Positions 9,290-17,763 are shown, numbered from the stretch's first letter. The stretch: DNA of 28,218 nucleotides from Nemertoderma westbladi (GCA_032718475.1 JAUCBJ010000659.1:1-28218), one strand, 5' to 3'. Translations and numbers: made by a program. The notes: generated from the letters alone by a model not told the origin.

Positions 9290-11890
9290 GAACATTATAC
9301 TCTAGTTTAGTGAGGTGTACTGTAACTGTTAAAGTGAAGGCTACGGCAATGCAGTGTACGGTCGTGTAGTGTAGTGTATTGTAGTATAGTGTACAATGTA
9401 GCGATTCAGTGTGCTGTACTGTTGTAGTGATCAATAGTGTAGAAAACAACAATTGCAGGTTATTGTGCTTTAGTATAGTGTGGGGTTGTACATTGTACTC
9501 TTGGGTAGTGTTCAGTTAATGGACTGTACGGCAGGCATAACGCATTAGTGTATTGTACTCATAGAGTTGTAATTGTGAACAAAAGTGTAGTGTATTGTAG
9601 AGTCCAGTACTGTAGATAACGGCTGCTTAGTGTACAGTAGTGCATTGTACTTTAGTATAGTAGTGTACACTGTACAGTAGTGTATTCTACTTTAGTATAG
9701 TGTATATTAGTGTATTGTATTTTTGTCTAGTGTACACGCAGTGTATTGTAATCGAGTGTAGTGTACGTACAGTAGTGTATTGTACTTTAGTGTAGTGCAC
9801 ACTGCTCAGTAGTGTATTGTTGTACATTAGTATAGTTTACATTAGTGTATTGGACTTTAGTTTATTAGTGTACAGTAGTGTATTGGACTTTAGTGTAGTG
9901 AACAGTTTTAGTGTATTGCACTTTGGAATAGTGTATATTAGTGTAATATACTTTATTCTAGTGTACACGTAGTGTATTGTACATTAGTATAGTGTACATA
10001 TAGTGCATTGTACTTTAGTGTAATGTACAGTAGTGTATTGTAATTGAGTGCGTGTACAGGTTGTGCATTGTAATTGAGTGTAGTGTACGTACAGTAATGC
10101 ATTGTACTTTAGTGTAGTGTACATTAGTGTATTGTACTTTATTGTTGTAGTGTACAGGTTGTGTATTGTAATCGAGTGTAGTTTACGTACAGTAGTGTAT
10201 TGTACGTTAGAGTAGTGTACAGTTAGTGCATTGTACTTTAGTGTAGTTTACAGTAGTGAATTGTACTTTTGTGTGGTGTACAGGTTGCGTAATGTAATCG
10301 AGTGTCGTGTATATAAAGTTTGTGTATTGTATTTTAGTGTAGTGTACAGTTAGTGTATTTACTTTAGTATAGTGTACATGTGCAGTAGTGTGTTGTACTT
10401 CAGTGTAGTGTACAGTTAGTGTATTGTACTTTAGTGTAGTGTACATTTTGTATATAGTACTTTAGTGTAGTGTACTGTTAGTGTATTTACTTTAGTATAG
10501 TGTACGTCAGTGTGTTGTACTTTAGTGTATTGTACAGTAGTGCATTGTGCAGTAGTGTATTGTACAGTGTGGAGTACAGGTTGTGCATTTTATCGAGTGT
10601 AGTGTACGTACAGTAGTGTATTGTACTTTAGTGTAGTGTACAGTTAGTGTATTGTACTTTAGTATAGTGTACAGTAAGTAGTGTATTGTACTTTAGTGTA
10701 GTGTACAGTTAGTGCATTGTACTTTAGTGTAGTGCACAGTTAGTGTATTGTACTTTAGTGTAGTGTACAGTTAGTGTATTGTACTTTAGTGTAGTGTACA
10801 GTTAGTGTATTGTACTTTAGTGTAGTGTACAGTTAGTGTATTGTACTTTAGTGTAGTGTACAGTTAGTGCATTGTACTTTAGTGTAGTGTACAGTTAGTG
10901 TATTGTAATCAAGTGTAGTGTACATTAGTGCATTGTAGTTTAGTGTGGTGAACAGTTAGTGTATTGCACTTTAGTGTAGTGTACAGTTTGTTACAGTATT
11001 GTAATCGTGTGTAGTGTACGTGCAGTAGTGTATTATAATCTAGTGTAGTGTACATTAGTGTATCGTACATTAGTGTAGTGTACAGTTAGTGTATTGTACT
11101 TTAGTATAGTGTACAGTACAGTAGTGTATTGTACTTTAGTGTAGTGTACAGTTAGTGTATTGCACTTTAGTATAGTGTACAGTTAGTGTATTTACTTTAG
11201 TATAGTGTACAGTTAGTGTATTGTACTTTAGTGTAGTGTACAGTTAGTGTATTGTACTTTAGTGTAGTGTACAGTTAGTGCATTGTACTTTAGTGTAGTG
11301 TACAGTTAGTGTATTGTAATCAAGTGTAGTGTACATTAGTGCATTGTAGTTTAGTGTGGTGAACAGTTAGTGTATTGCACTTTAGTATAGTGTACAGTTA
11401 GTGTATTGTACTTTAGTGTAGTGTACCTGTACAGTTAGTGTATTGTAATCAAGTGTAGTGTACATTAGTGTATTGTACTTTAGTGTAGTGTACATTAGTG
11501 TATCGTACTTTAGTGTAATGTACAGTACTGTATTGTACTTTAGTTTAGTGTACAGTTAGTGTATTTACTTTAGTATAGTGTACAGTAATGTATTGTACAT
11601 TAGTGTAGTGTACAGTTAGTGTATTTACTTTAGTATAGTGTACAGTAGTGTATTGTAATCGAGTGTAGTGTACAGTTAGTGTATTTACTTTAGTATAGTG
11701 TACATGTGCAGTAGTGTGTTGTACTTCATTGTAGTGTACAGTTAGTGTATTTACTTTAGTATAGTGTACAGTTAGTGTATTTACTTTAGTATAGTGTACA
11801 GTACAGTTAGTGTATAGTAATCGAGTGTAGTGTACTGTACAGTAGTAACTGTACTGTAGTGTACAATAGTGTATGGTATGGGAGTGTAAC
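9290..11890 (+). repeat. Degenerate 31-bp minisatellite (TAGTGTA-rich)
   Basis: About 2.6 kb built from variants of a roughly 31-bp unit, TTAGTGTATTGTACTT followed by TAGTGTAGTGTACAG. The left half (9290-10560) is heavily diverged. The right part (about 10620-11800) contains runs of near-identical units. A longer segment containing ATTGTAATCAAGTGTAG and GTGTGGTGAACAG is present twice, 411 bp apart (near 10901 and 11312), so blocks of about 13 units were duplicated. The reverse-strand open frames here translate to Tyr/Thr/His low-complexity and are not genes. Confidence 0.93.
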
Positions 11891-12446
11891 AGTAGGGTAG
11901 CGAGTACGAGTACGTATTAATAACGGGATGCACACACACAAGCACAAAGTCGGAGAGTTTGAAGATAATCTAGACAATTTAATTTCAGTTAAATGGCATA
12001 TATTATTACATATGATAATCGAATTATATATAATATATATAATATATTATTACAAATAGTTTGAAGGAAATCAAAAATACTTTCCGATATTTTCTGTGGT
12101 TTTCATAACAAAACGACTAAATATACAACCGGAAGTTACTTTATGTAGAACTTTGACTTAATGTAACCTTGTGAAAACTAATTGAAGAATGTGCGTACAT
12201 GTGGACTTTAATAAAACATCGAGTAACAACAGCTGATGTTGTTAAACAATGCAAAATGCAATGCAAGATGAGCAGTGAGCAGACAAATATACCAAATAAA
12301 TTGAGTTATTAAAACATAGTAATTATCTATAAAACAGGAATGGGAACAGATACAGGTGGGAATAAATGTAATGGGGGATATGATGAATGCAACACTGAGA
12401 CAGTTAATGCAAACCAACTGCACTTACTATGTAGTGCGACTGGGTC
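11891..12446. other. AT-rich 3' flank of the lunapark gene
   Basis: Contains a short CA repeat (about 11932-11942) and a TATA-rich stretch (about 11998-12055). On the minus strand this lies downstream of the lunapark stop codon, so part of it is probably the 3' untranslated region. No canonical AATAAA is seen on the minus strand; an ATTAAA variant is at 12207-12212. Confidence 0.5.
12207..12212 (-). terminator. Candidate lunapark poly(A) signal (ATTAAA)
   Basis: The minus strand reads ATTAAA here, about 235 nt past the lunapark stop codon. It is the commonest variant of the animal polyadenylation hexamer. In AT-rich DNA a chance match is likely. Confidence 0.25.
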
Positions 12447-13538
12447 TTATTGAGTTACAGAGTCAATTCCTATAGTTTCGAAACCATCATTAGTAGAATC
12501 CGAGCCATCCACTTCAGTGTCAACAGTCTGTTTATTAGACGATTTGGTTGGTTCAGTGGAAAATGATGTCTCATCAGAATACTTTTTATCACCAGACGAC
12601 CCTGTATTCATATCTACTTCCCTGTCGCCAGAGGACCCTGTGTTTGGTTCACTAGCAACATTCCGTTCAACAGTTTCCGTATCTCCAGAAACCCCGAAAC
12701 CAGTAACCTCCCCTCCCTCAACTGCTCCCACCTCCCCTCCCTCAACTGCTCCCATCTCCCCTCCCCCAACTGCTCCCACCTCCCCTCCCCCAACTGCTCC
12801 CATCTCCCCTCCCTCAACTGCTCCCATCTCCCCTCCCCCAACTGCTCCCATCTCCCCTCCCCCAACCACTCCCGTCTCTGACCCCACCTCCCCTCCCCCT
12901 CCCCCAACCACTCCCACCTCCCCTCCCCCAACTGCTCCCCCAACCACTCCCACCTCCTCCACATCCGACCTCCCCGATGTCTCACTCCCCTCCGTATCCG
13001 TGGCCGCCTTCCCCACCGAGCCCGTCTCCCTACCCTCCCCGCCTCTCTCCCCTACGCCACTCGTTCTCTCCGGTAACCTCGGGGCCACAGGCCTCCGTTT
13101 TCTCGCCGGGTTTGCCGCCCCGCAGTAAGCGCATCGGAACGCGAGATACTCGAACTCCTCCCGCAAGGCCATACCGTTGTGTCCGGCGCAGTTTCCGCAG
13201 ATCAAGGCGAACCGGTTCCCCGGCCCCTCCCCCGCTATGTAGTCGACAACCTTCTGCACCGTGGTCCGAGTTCGGGGAAGGATTGGGCGGGTTAACCCAA
13301 CGGGTCTACCCAACTGGGTGCGGTGGGCGTCTACCGGTGGGCTGCGGAGCGGCCCCACCGGCGGTGTGCCTCGGTGTGGAGTTACACCGTGCATCGGCGG
13401 TGAACCACGCTGTGGTGTAGAATTGGTGGACTGCGGTGTACCTGTAACTTGCCGTCTATGGATTCCCGAGCTCGACCCGTCTTGTACTAGACGAATGGGA
13501 CTCTGTATTTTGCTATACAGATTATCAGTTTTACTCGC
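12447..13538 (-). CDS. LNPK: Lunapark, exon 2 (zinc ribbon and C-terminal tail)
   Basis: Lunapark stabilises three-way junctions of the tubular endoplasmic reticulum. This exon opens after a good acceptor (TGTATTTTATAG, minus strand, ending at 13539) in phase 0, which matches the phase-0 donor of exon 1 at 17331; joining gives 507 residues (144 + 363). The hallmark is RPILPRTRTTVQKVVDYIAG (residues about 228-247) leading to the lunapark zinc ribbon, with Cys pairs ICGNC and RCAYC at about 258/261 and 280/283 and FALICGNCAGHNGMALREEF between. Beyond residue about 300 the tail is a Gly/Glu repeat (GGGEMGAV-like, 24-bp DNA units) and then a Ser/Thr/Asp-rich end. Human lunapark is about 428 residues, and the extra length lies mainly in this tail. 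The segment from exon start to residue about 227 is Pro/Ser-rich and poorly conserved in the family. Confidence 0.92.
   Translation of the reverse strand, partial: ASKTDNLYSKIQSPIRLVQDGSSSGIHRRQVTGTPQSTNSTPQRGSPPMHGVTPHRGTPPVGPLRSPPVDAHRTQLGRPVGLTRPILPRTRTTVQKVVDYIAGEGPGNRFALICGNCAGHNGMALREEFEYLAFRCAYCGAANPARKRRPVAPRLPERTSGVGERGGEGRETGSVGKAATDTEGSETSGRSDVEEVGVVGGAVGGGEVGVVGGGGGEVGSETGVVGGGEMGAVGGGEMGAVEGGEMGAVGGGEVGAVGGGEMGAVEGGEVGAVEGGEVTGFGVSGDTETVERNVASEPNTGSSGDREVDMNTGSSGDKKYSDETSFSTEPTKSSNKQTVDTEVDGSDSTNDGFETIGIDSVTQ
12706..12959 (-). repeat. 24-bp coding minisatellite in the lunapark tail
   Basis: About ten copies of a 24-bp unit (plus strand ACCTCCCCTCCCTCAACTGC plus TCCC, with CCC/CTC variants). 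On the coding strand it encodes eight-residue GGGEMGAV/EGGEVGAV repeats. Because 24 is a multiple of three, copy number can change without a frameshift. The coding strand is strongly G-rich. Several imperfect units, including a GSETG interruption, lie toward the domain side. Confidence 0.9.
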
Positions 13539-13715
13539 CTATAAAATACAGAATTAAATGTTAGAGTGCTGCAGATAACTGCCGTTTATTCAGTGAACCT
13601 TACACGGGAGCTGGAATCACTGACAACACATTGAATTGGTGTAATTTCCATTAAAAAACAAGCGCAATATCGCTAAAAGGACCGCGACTACTAACGCATG
13701 AATGAAAAATTCAAC

Positions 13716-13784
13716 GGATAGTGGGATTGAACTCGGTACCTAGAGATTCTAAGTCCAACGCTCTACCAACTTCGCCACTGCGCC
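13716..13784 (-). repeat. tRNA-derived SINE head (degenerate tRNA)
   Basis: On the minus strand, GGCGCAGTGGCGAAGTTGG is a good pol III A-box region and GAGTTCAATCCC a good B-box. About 69 nt separate the ends, near tRNA size, but the acceptor and anticodon stems do not pair well. This fits a tRNA-derived SINE or tRNA pseudogene inside the lunapark intron. I cannot see the body or tail of the SINE with confidence. Confidence 0.55.
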
Positions 13785-13987
13785 GTATGAAGCCTTATAA
13801 AACTAAAAGCTAACTGGAAATTAACAACAACAACAAAGGACTGAATAATCGAAGCAATAATTTTTATATAATTGGTAATAATTTACTACTGAATCAAAAC
13901 GAATGAATTTTACATGAATCCAGCGTAGAATTAGGCTACTTATGGGAAACGTATCAATGACGCCAGTCGGGTAAACATTTACTATAT

Positions 13988-14016
13988 CGCCCCTTAAGAA
14001 TTAAAAGGCCTCATCT
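13988..14016. repeat. Left TIR of the intronic transposon
   Basis: Exact inverse of 15864-15892, beginning CGCCCCTTAAG. The preceding four bases are ATAT, and the same four follow the right repeat. Confidence 0.93.
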
Positions 14017-14382
14017 ACAAATTTCGAAAAAAAATTTTATTTGCTAAAGGGATTCTACTGTGTCAGGCGCATCTTCTGTATAAACCTTAAAGCTTCTGGC
14101 CAATCCGATCCAGAGTTATAGCGTGTACAATTTGGGCCTTAAAACATGATTGGCTAATTTTTTTCAATTCAAAGAGCAAAAAAGCCTCATCTACAAATTT
14201 TGTATATTAGAACTTATACAGTACGGCTGTCGGCTGTCTGTTTAGTGTAGAGTTGTATGTACAGTTCTGCTCAAAACGTGTAACTGTCAGCATGTTGACA
14301 TAAATTATTGTATGTGTGTAGGCGTATGCCGGATTCAGAATAGAATTTAATTTGTTATTCTGATCCGCCTAGACCTTTGAAA

Positions 14383-15138
14383 ATGTCAACCATTGACTAT
14401 GATGTACTAAGCGAACTATTAAGATTAGAGGAAATAAACAGTACCGTACAAAACGTGGCGCTACCAGAATTGGCAGTCCCACCGGTACCGGAAAATAATA
14501 TGGTACAGCCGCAACCGGCTATCATCACTGAAAACAATTCATTGGGAGTAGGAGCACCGTTCAAAGGATTTGTTGTCGAATTCGGCGGTTTTGGTACAGT
14601 TGACACTATTGACTGTACAAAAGTGGCCGATAATATCGAATGGAGTATAAGTGATAGCGATACAAGTACTACAGATGACAATAATAGTGACTCGGAATGG
14701 GTGATGACAAGTAATAGTAGTAGTGATGATGACGAAGAGAAATCGGAGAAGCCTAGCTGTAGTGCGGATAATGAAATCCATTCCGCTTCATCTTCTAAAA
14801 ATACACAAGCGGAAAAACGCAAGCGCATGAAGAGAGGTAAAGCGCAGCCAAAGCTTTGGAAGCGAAATAAAAATAAACGGCGGCGAGTTGTTGGACTTGC
14901 CTATCATTCAGCTACACAAAATCAACAGGTTTTGAAGCCCGCGAGAAATCTCAAAGAAGTATGTCAATGCAAGGACGGTGACAATAAAACTGTACGTTGT
15001 AGGTTATTGATGGAAGAACAAAGGCAGGCTATTTTTAATCAGTTCTGGAAAATGCCCACTTGGAGTGAAAAACAGACATTTGTTGGTACATTAGTCGAAC
15101 GAAAAGATGTAACCCGACGGACAACAGAGTCTGTTGAG
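14383..15138 (+). CDS. Transposon-encoded protein, exon 1
   Basis: The frame begins at the ATG at 14383 (MSTIDYDVL). The first half is acidic and low-complexity (SDSDTSTTDDNNSDSE, SSSDDDEEKSE). A basic patch follows, KRKRMKRGKAQPKLWKRNKN and KRRR, likely nuclear localisation or DNA contact. Then comes a Cys-containing block (NLKEVCQCKDGD...VRCRLL) and EEQRQAIFNQFWKMPTWSEK. I recognise this basic/Cys/IFxxFW arrangement from uncharacterised repeat-encoded proteins of insects and other invertebrates, where it precedes a larger catalytic region. Exon 1 ends at GAG|GTTAGT (15138/15139) in phase 0. The spliced product would be 320 residues, too short to hold a transposase catalytic domain. Without splicing the frame continues to 15201. 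Confidence 0.7.
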
Positions 15139-15272
15139 GTTAGTGATGGATTCAGGAGTTTGATAGTTCATAACCCCCGCCCCACTTCGTTTGTATTTTA
15201 GGTTTTGGAATCTTGAAGTGGGGTGGGGGTGGATCTATAATAATTACCCTGAATCCATCACTGGTGATACAG
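15139..15272 (+). other. 134-bp hairpin intron in the transposon gene
   Basis: The donor is GAG|GTTAGT and the acceptor GATACAG|GGT, both phase 0. Almost the whole intron folds back: GTGATGGATTCAGG (15143-15156) pairs with 15248-15261, and ACCCCCGCCCCACTTC (15173-15188) pairs with 15215-15230 with one mismatch. The splice sites lie just outside the stem. It looks like an inverted-repeat insertion acting as an intron, or an intron kept as a palindrome. Confidence 0.65.
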
Positions 15273-15479
15273 GGTGCCAAGATGAAACGGAATAATTTCT
15301 GGATATTTTATCTACCATTGTCTGAACAAGGCGAAAGGGTTCGTGTATGTAAGAGGCAGTTTTTAGGAACACTCGGTCTAGGAGAGAAGCAGTTGCGTAA
15401 TTGGTGTAATGCAAAATCTCCATCATCAAATAGTACAAGTGATGTGCGTGTAGTTACTCCAATAGTTTCCTTAAACTAA
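15273..15479 (+). CDS. Transposon-encoded protein, exon 2
   Basis: Continues the phase-0 frame with GAKMKRNNFWIFYLPL, then ERVRVCKRQFLGTLGLGEKQLRNW, and stops at 15477-15479. The pattern 'aromatic-rich strand, VCKxxFLxTLGI/L, then a helix' is the typical continuation of the family seen in exon 1, which supports the splice. Related proteins normally go on for several hundred residues; here the gene ends. The product may be a DNA-binding-only protein or the remnant of a 3' deletion. Confidence 0.7.
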   Translation, partial: GAKMKRNNFWIFYLPLSEQGERVRVCKRQFLGTLGLGEKQLRNWCNAKSPSSNSTSDVRVVTPIVSLN

Positions 15480-15770
15480 GTATATATTAAGAATTATGGA
15501 AATGAATTTATTAGTTTCCTTGCAGTGCCATAAGTAAATTGTTATCATGCATCGTAAATCTGATAGCCCTGACTCCTTGGCTAATACAATGGCAGTTAAT
15601 TGCCGCACGAACAGCCTAACACTATAGCACGTTGACTATAAATTAGCAGTCAAAAGGCCCTATCTACATCAAGCTTGAAAAATCTCGGGATCAGAAAGCC
15701 TTATCTAACACAGGTATTTTTGTGTACTCCAAAATTGAATATGTTGTAGCCAGTTGTGTGCGTGGTGTAA

Positions 15771-15776
15771 AATAAA
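15771..15776 (+). terminator. Candidate poly(A) signal of the transposon gene
   Basis: AATAAA about 290 nt past the stop codon and inside the right TIR, so a transcript could end within the element. It lies in a short hairpin, GTGTAAAATAAAC/TTATTTTGCAC. Confidence 0.4.
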
Positions 15777-15863
15777 CTTATTTTGCACCAACAAATCCAT
15801 TTCATCATAAGTTTCATTGTTTTTAATCAGTTTTTTGTCTCTCCTGTAAAATTGCCAAAATGC

Positions 15864-15892
15864 AGATGAGGCCTTTTAATTCTTAAGGGGCG
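15864..15892. repeat. Right TIR of the intronic transposon
   Basis: Ends CTTAAGGGGCG and is the exact inverse of 13988-14016 over 29 bases. Similarity fades immediately inside. Confidence 0.93.
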
Positions 15893-16177
15893 ATATACTT
15901 CCATGCAAGGTAATAATATAACGCAATATAAACATTATAAGTTAACGCAGCTGTTCCTCAATTCTAACAGAAAACTATTCGTAAGTTAATATTAGAAACG
16001 GCGATATTATGGACCATCTGTAACCGTAACAATGGTCCCCAGCCCCCTTCGTCTATTGAACACTTTTAGTGGCCTTTTCATTGAAATTAACGAAGAGGAA
16101 CTGAGAATCAGACAACTATCTACAAAAAACTACTGGTTGTACTTGTATCCGTCCAGTTCCCCACCCATCCAGGTTAT
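15893..16177. other. Intron sequence between transposon and minisatellite
   Basis: Part of the lunapark intron. Short open frames here have no recognisable domain, and I see no other feature. Confidence 0.5.
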
Positions 16178-16338
16178 GAGCACCAGGGTTAGGGACATAC
16201 AACAGAAAGGAGCACCAGGGTTAGGGTCATACAACAGAAAGGAGCACCAGGGTTAGGGACATACAACAGGAAGGAGCACCAGGGTTAGGGACATACAACA
16301 GAAAGGAGCACCAGGGTTAGGGACATACAACAGGAAGG
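16178..16338 (+). repeat. 32-bp minisatellite with TTAGGG words, 5 copies
   Basis: Five head-to-tail units of about 32 bp containing AGCACCAGGGTTAGGG and ACATACAACAGAAA. Each unit contains GGGTTAGGG, one and a half animal telomere repeats. Units differ by single bases (GGACAT/GGTCAT, CAGAAAG/CAGGAAG). It lies in the lunapark intron. Confidence 0.93.
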
Positions 16339-16441
16339 AACTTGTTTGTGAGTTAGTAAAAAAAACGACAACATGTTAAAGTGGGAAGATTATAATATTA
16401 TAGGTGTTGGAGGTCGACACCCGACATCCTTGTCATATAAT

Positions 16442-16502
16442 GCTGAGACCTGGATTCGAACCAGGGACCTCCCTTATAGTTGTTTCACTGAGCTACCCCA
16501 GC
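16442..16502 (-). repeat. tRNA-derived SINE piece, interrupted flank
   Basis: On the minus strand GCTGGGG...TCTCAGC forms a 7-bp acceptor-like stem (two G-T pairs), and CCTGG-TTCGAAT-CCAGG is a perfect T-arm with an intact B-box. GGTAGCTCAGTG gives the A-box. The total is 61 nt, about 11 short of a tRNA, with the D-arm/anticodon region shrunken, so it is a tRNA-derived element and not a tRNA gene. A hAT MITE has inserted at its 5' edge. Confidence 0.7.
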
Positions 16503-16505
16503 TAC

Positions 16506-16935
16506 TAGGGATGTGGCGAATGTCCGCATCCGCATCCGCGGATATCCGCATGATTTGTCGCATCCGCATTCGCATCCGCACCTATGGCATGCGGATGTTA
16601 CACGCATTATTCAAGCATCCTGTCTGAAGGCCCAGCAACCACTCAATTAAATTTTCAATAATTATTACTTTTTCCCTTATGAAATTTTTTTTATTAAATC
16701 TTAAAATTATCAAAGTATAAATTATCAAAATTATTTCTTACATTTCTTTCAAAATTATTTATTCTTTCTTAAAATGCTGGTATAATCTTCATGTAAAAGG
16801 GAGGCCAGGCAAAAATTTATATGTTTTAATGGACATCCGCATCCGCATCCGTGCGGATGTCAATCAGCATCTGCATCCGCGGTGCAGAAATCTGCATCCG
16901 CGGATGTTAAAAATATGACATTCGCAACATCCCTA
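16506..16935. mobile_element. hAT-type MITE, 430 bp
   Basis: Ends TAGGGATGTGGCGAATG... and ...CATTCGCAACATCCCTA are inverted copies, and a perfect 8-bp target duplication, CCAGCTAC, is present at 16498-16505 and 16936-16943. TAGGGATG-like ends with 8-bp duplications are typical of hAT elements. Subterminal regions are full of GCATCCGCGGATGT words in both orientations, likely transposase-binding clusters or simple hairpin-forming repeats. There is no coding capacity, so it is non-autonomous. Confidence 0.9.
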
Positions 16936-16943
16936 CCAGCTAC

Positions 16944-17259
16944 AGAGCAAGTAGTTTATACAAGTCCATATCCTTCATATCTAACAATTAGTTGGCTTTG
17001 CATTTGAATTGAATATAATAAGTATAATTTATAATTATATATAAATAAATAATAAAATATAAATAAATAAATAAATAAATATTAAAATATATATAAATAT
17101 AATTATATAAGTATAACTATAATATAAAATAATAATTTCCCTGTGATTAGCGGACAAACTGAATGTTATTAACCAAATTATTAGATACATGATGTTAATA
17201 CGATTGATTACCATGGAGCTCTAGTAAGAATTTTAGATTAAACTATTTGAACCCGACCA
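16944..17259. other. AT-rich intron sequence with AAAT microsatellite
   Basis: Part of the lunapark intron just inside the exon 1 donor. It contains an AT-only stretch (about 17019-17130) with (AAAT)n units. No other feature is seen. Confidence 0.6.
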
Positions 17260-17331
17260 GCGGGTGTCGACCTCTAATAAAATTATATTCTCAATATCTC
17301 AGGCGTTAATAATATCGGATTACTGGATTAC

Positions 17332-17763
17332 CTTGAGTTCCGGATCGAATCTCTCGAGAATCTCCTTGGCCGTTTTATACGTCTCCCTTTCCATCACCTC
17401 GTCCAAAGTTTTACGACGTTTCTTTTTGAGTTCGGCGAGTTTTACCATACTCCTCGTGGATCGCTTAACGAAGAGGATGTTAAGGCCTTTCCTAATAAAC
17501 CAGACGACACCGGGGAATAGTATAAGTGGGGTGGAGTAGACGACCCTTGGTCCCCAGTCATCCGGGAAGTAAAGTAGATAGAAAGTAATAGCGGCTGCTA
17601 CGTAAAGAATCAAGGAATAAAGAACCAGTCTGCCGATAAGCCGTCGACCTCGTTGCTGATCTTCGCTGTGGAATTTCTCTAAAGAAGTAATTTCTTTGTC
17701 GATTTCTTCCAGAATTTCAACATTCGATCTCTTTTTGCGTAATTTCGAGATTATCGAACCCAT
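17332..17763 (-). CDS. LNPK: Lunapark, exon 1 (membrane hairpin and coiled coil)
   Basis: Starts at an ATG on the minus strand (17763) giving MGSIISKLRKK; Gly2 matches the N-myristoylation signal at the start of lunapark proteins. Residues about 15-38 form a helix (VEILEEIDKEITSLEKF), residues about 46-66 and 74-98 are two hydrophobic segments separated by PDDWGPR, and residues 104-140 are a charged coiled coil (KKKRRKTLDEVMERETYKTA) ending ILERFDPELK. This is the known lunapark order: both ends cytosolic, with a membrane hairpin at endoplasmic reticulum junctions. The exon ends CTCAAG|GTAATC, a strong donor in phase 0. Reading past the donor reaches a stop after three codons, which confirms that splicing is required. 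The zinc-ribbon exon lies 3.8 kb downstream. Confidence 0.93.

Larger units (their letters stand above)
13988..15892 (+). mobile_element. 1.9-kb DNA transposon with 29-bp TIRs in the lunapark intron
   Basis: Perfect 29-bp inverted repeats lie at 13988-14016 and 15864-15892 (outer end CGCCCCTTAAGAATTAAAAG). They are flanked on both sides by ATAT, which can be read as a 4-bp target duplication, or as a TA duplication if the repeat includes TAT. Subterminal variants of the AAGGCCTCATCTAC part recur near 14181, 15650 and 15690, a common arrangement for transposase binding sites. It carries one two-exon gene on the plus strand, opposite to lunapark, and an AATAAA at 15771-15776. The superfamily is uncertain. 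The protein resembles a widespread invertebrate repeat-encoded N-terminal region, possibly of Sola-like elements, but no DDE catalytic domain is present. Confidence 0.85.
16410..17274. repeat. 14-bp inverted repeat pair bounding about 865 bp
   Basis: GAGGTCGACACCCG at 16410-16423 is perfectly inverted at 17261-17274, and the sequences outside share a TATAAT-rich flank in inverted form. Between them are the tRNA-like piece and the hAT MITE. Removing the MITE and one target copy leaves about 427 bp, a plausible size for an old MITE or composite SINE. There is no clear target duplication. Confidence 0.45.
13539..17331 (-). other. LNPK: Lunapark intron, 3,793 bp, with nested insertions
   Basis: The minus-strand donor is CTCAAG|GTAATC at 17332/17331 and the acceptor TTTTATAG|GCG at 13539/13538, both phase 0. 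The intron contains, from exon 2 outward, a tRNA-like sequence (13716-13784), a 1.9-kb transposon in the opposite orientation (13988-15892), a 32-bp minisatellite (16178-16338), a tRNA-like SINE piece broken by a hAT MITE, and an AT microsatellite. Splicing of exon 1 directly to exon 2 is inferred from frame and homology; a small extra exon cannot be excluded. Confidence 0.8.

Noticed and set aside
10207-10446. Minus-strand open frame rich in Tyr, Thr and His
   Set aside because: It is the translation of the 31-bp minisatellite and has no independent support.
12517-13557. Plus-strand Pro/Ser/Thr-rich frames that resemble mucin-like protein
   Set aside because: They are antisense to lunapark exon 2, whose zinc ribbon is clearly the real coding sequence.
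14397-14828. Minus-strand open frames opposite the transposon gene
   Set aside because: They mirror the low-complexity acidic segment of the plus-strand protein.
16178-16338. True interstitial telomere tract
   Set aside because: TTAGGG occurs once per 32-bp unit and is not in perfect tandem.
16442-16502. Functional tRNA gene
   Set aside because: Only 61 nt; the T-arm and acceptor-like stem are good but the D/anticodon region is too short.
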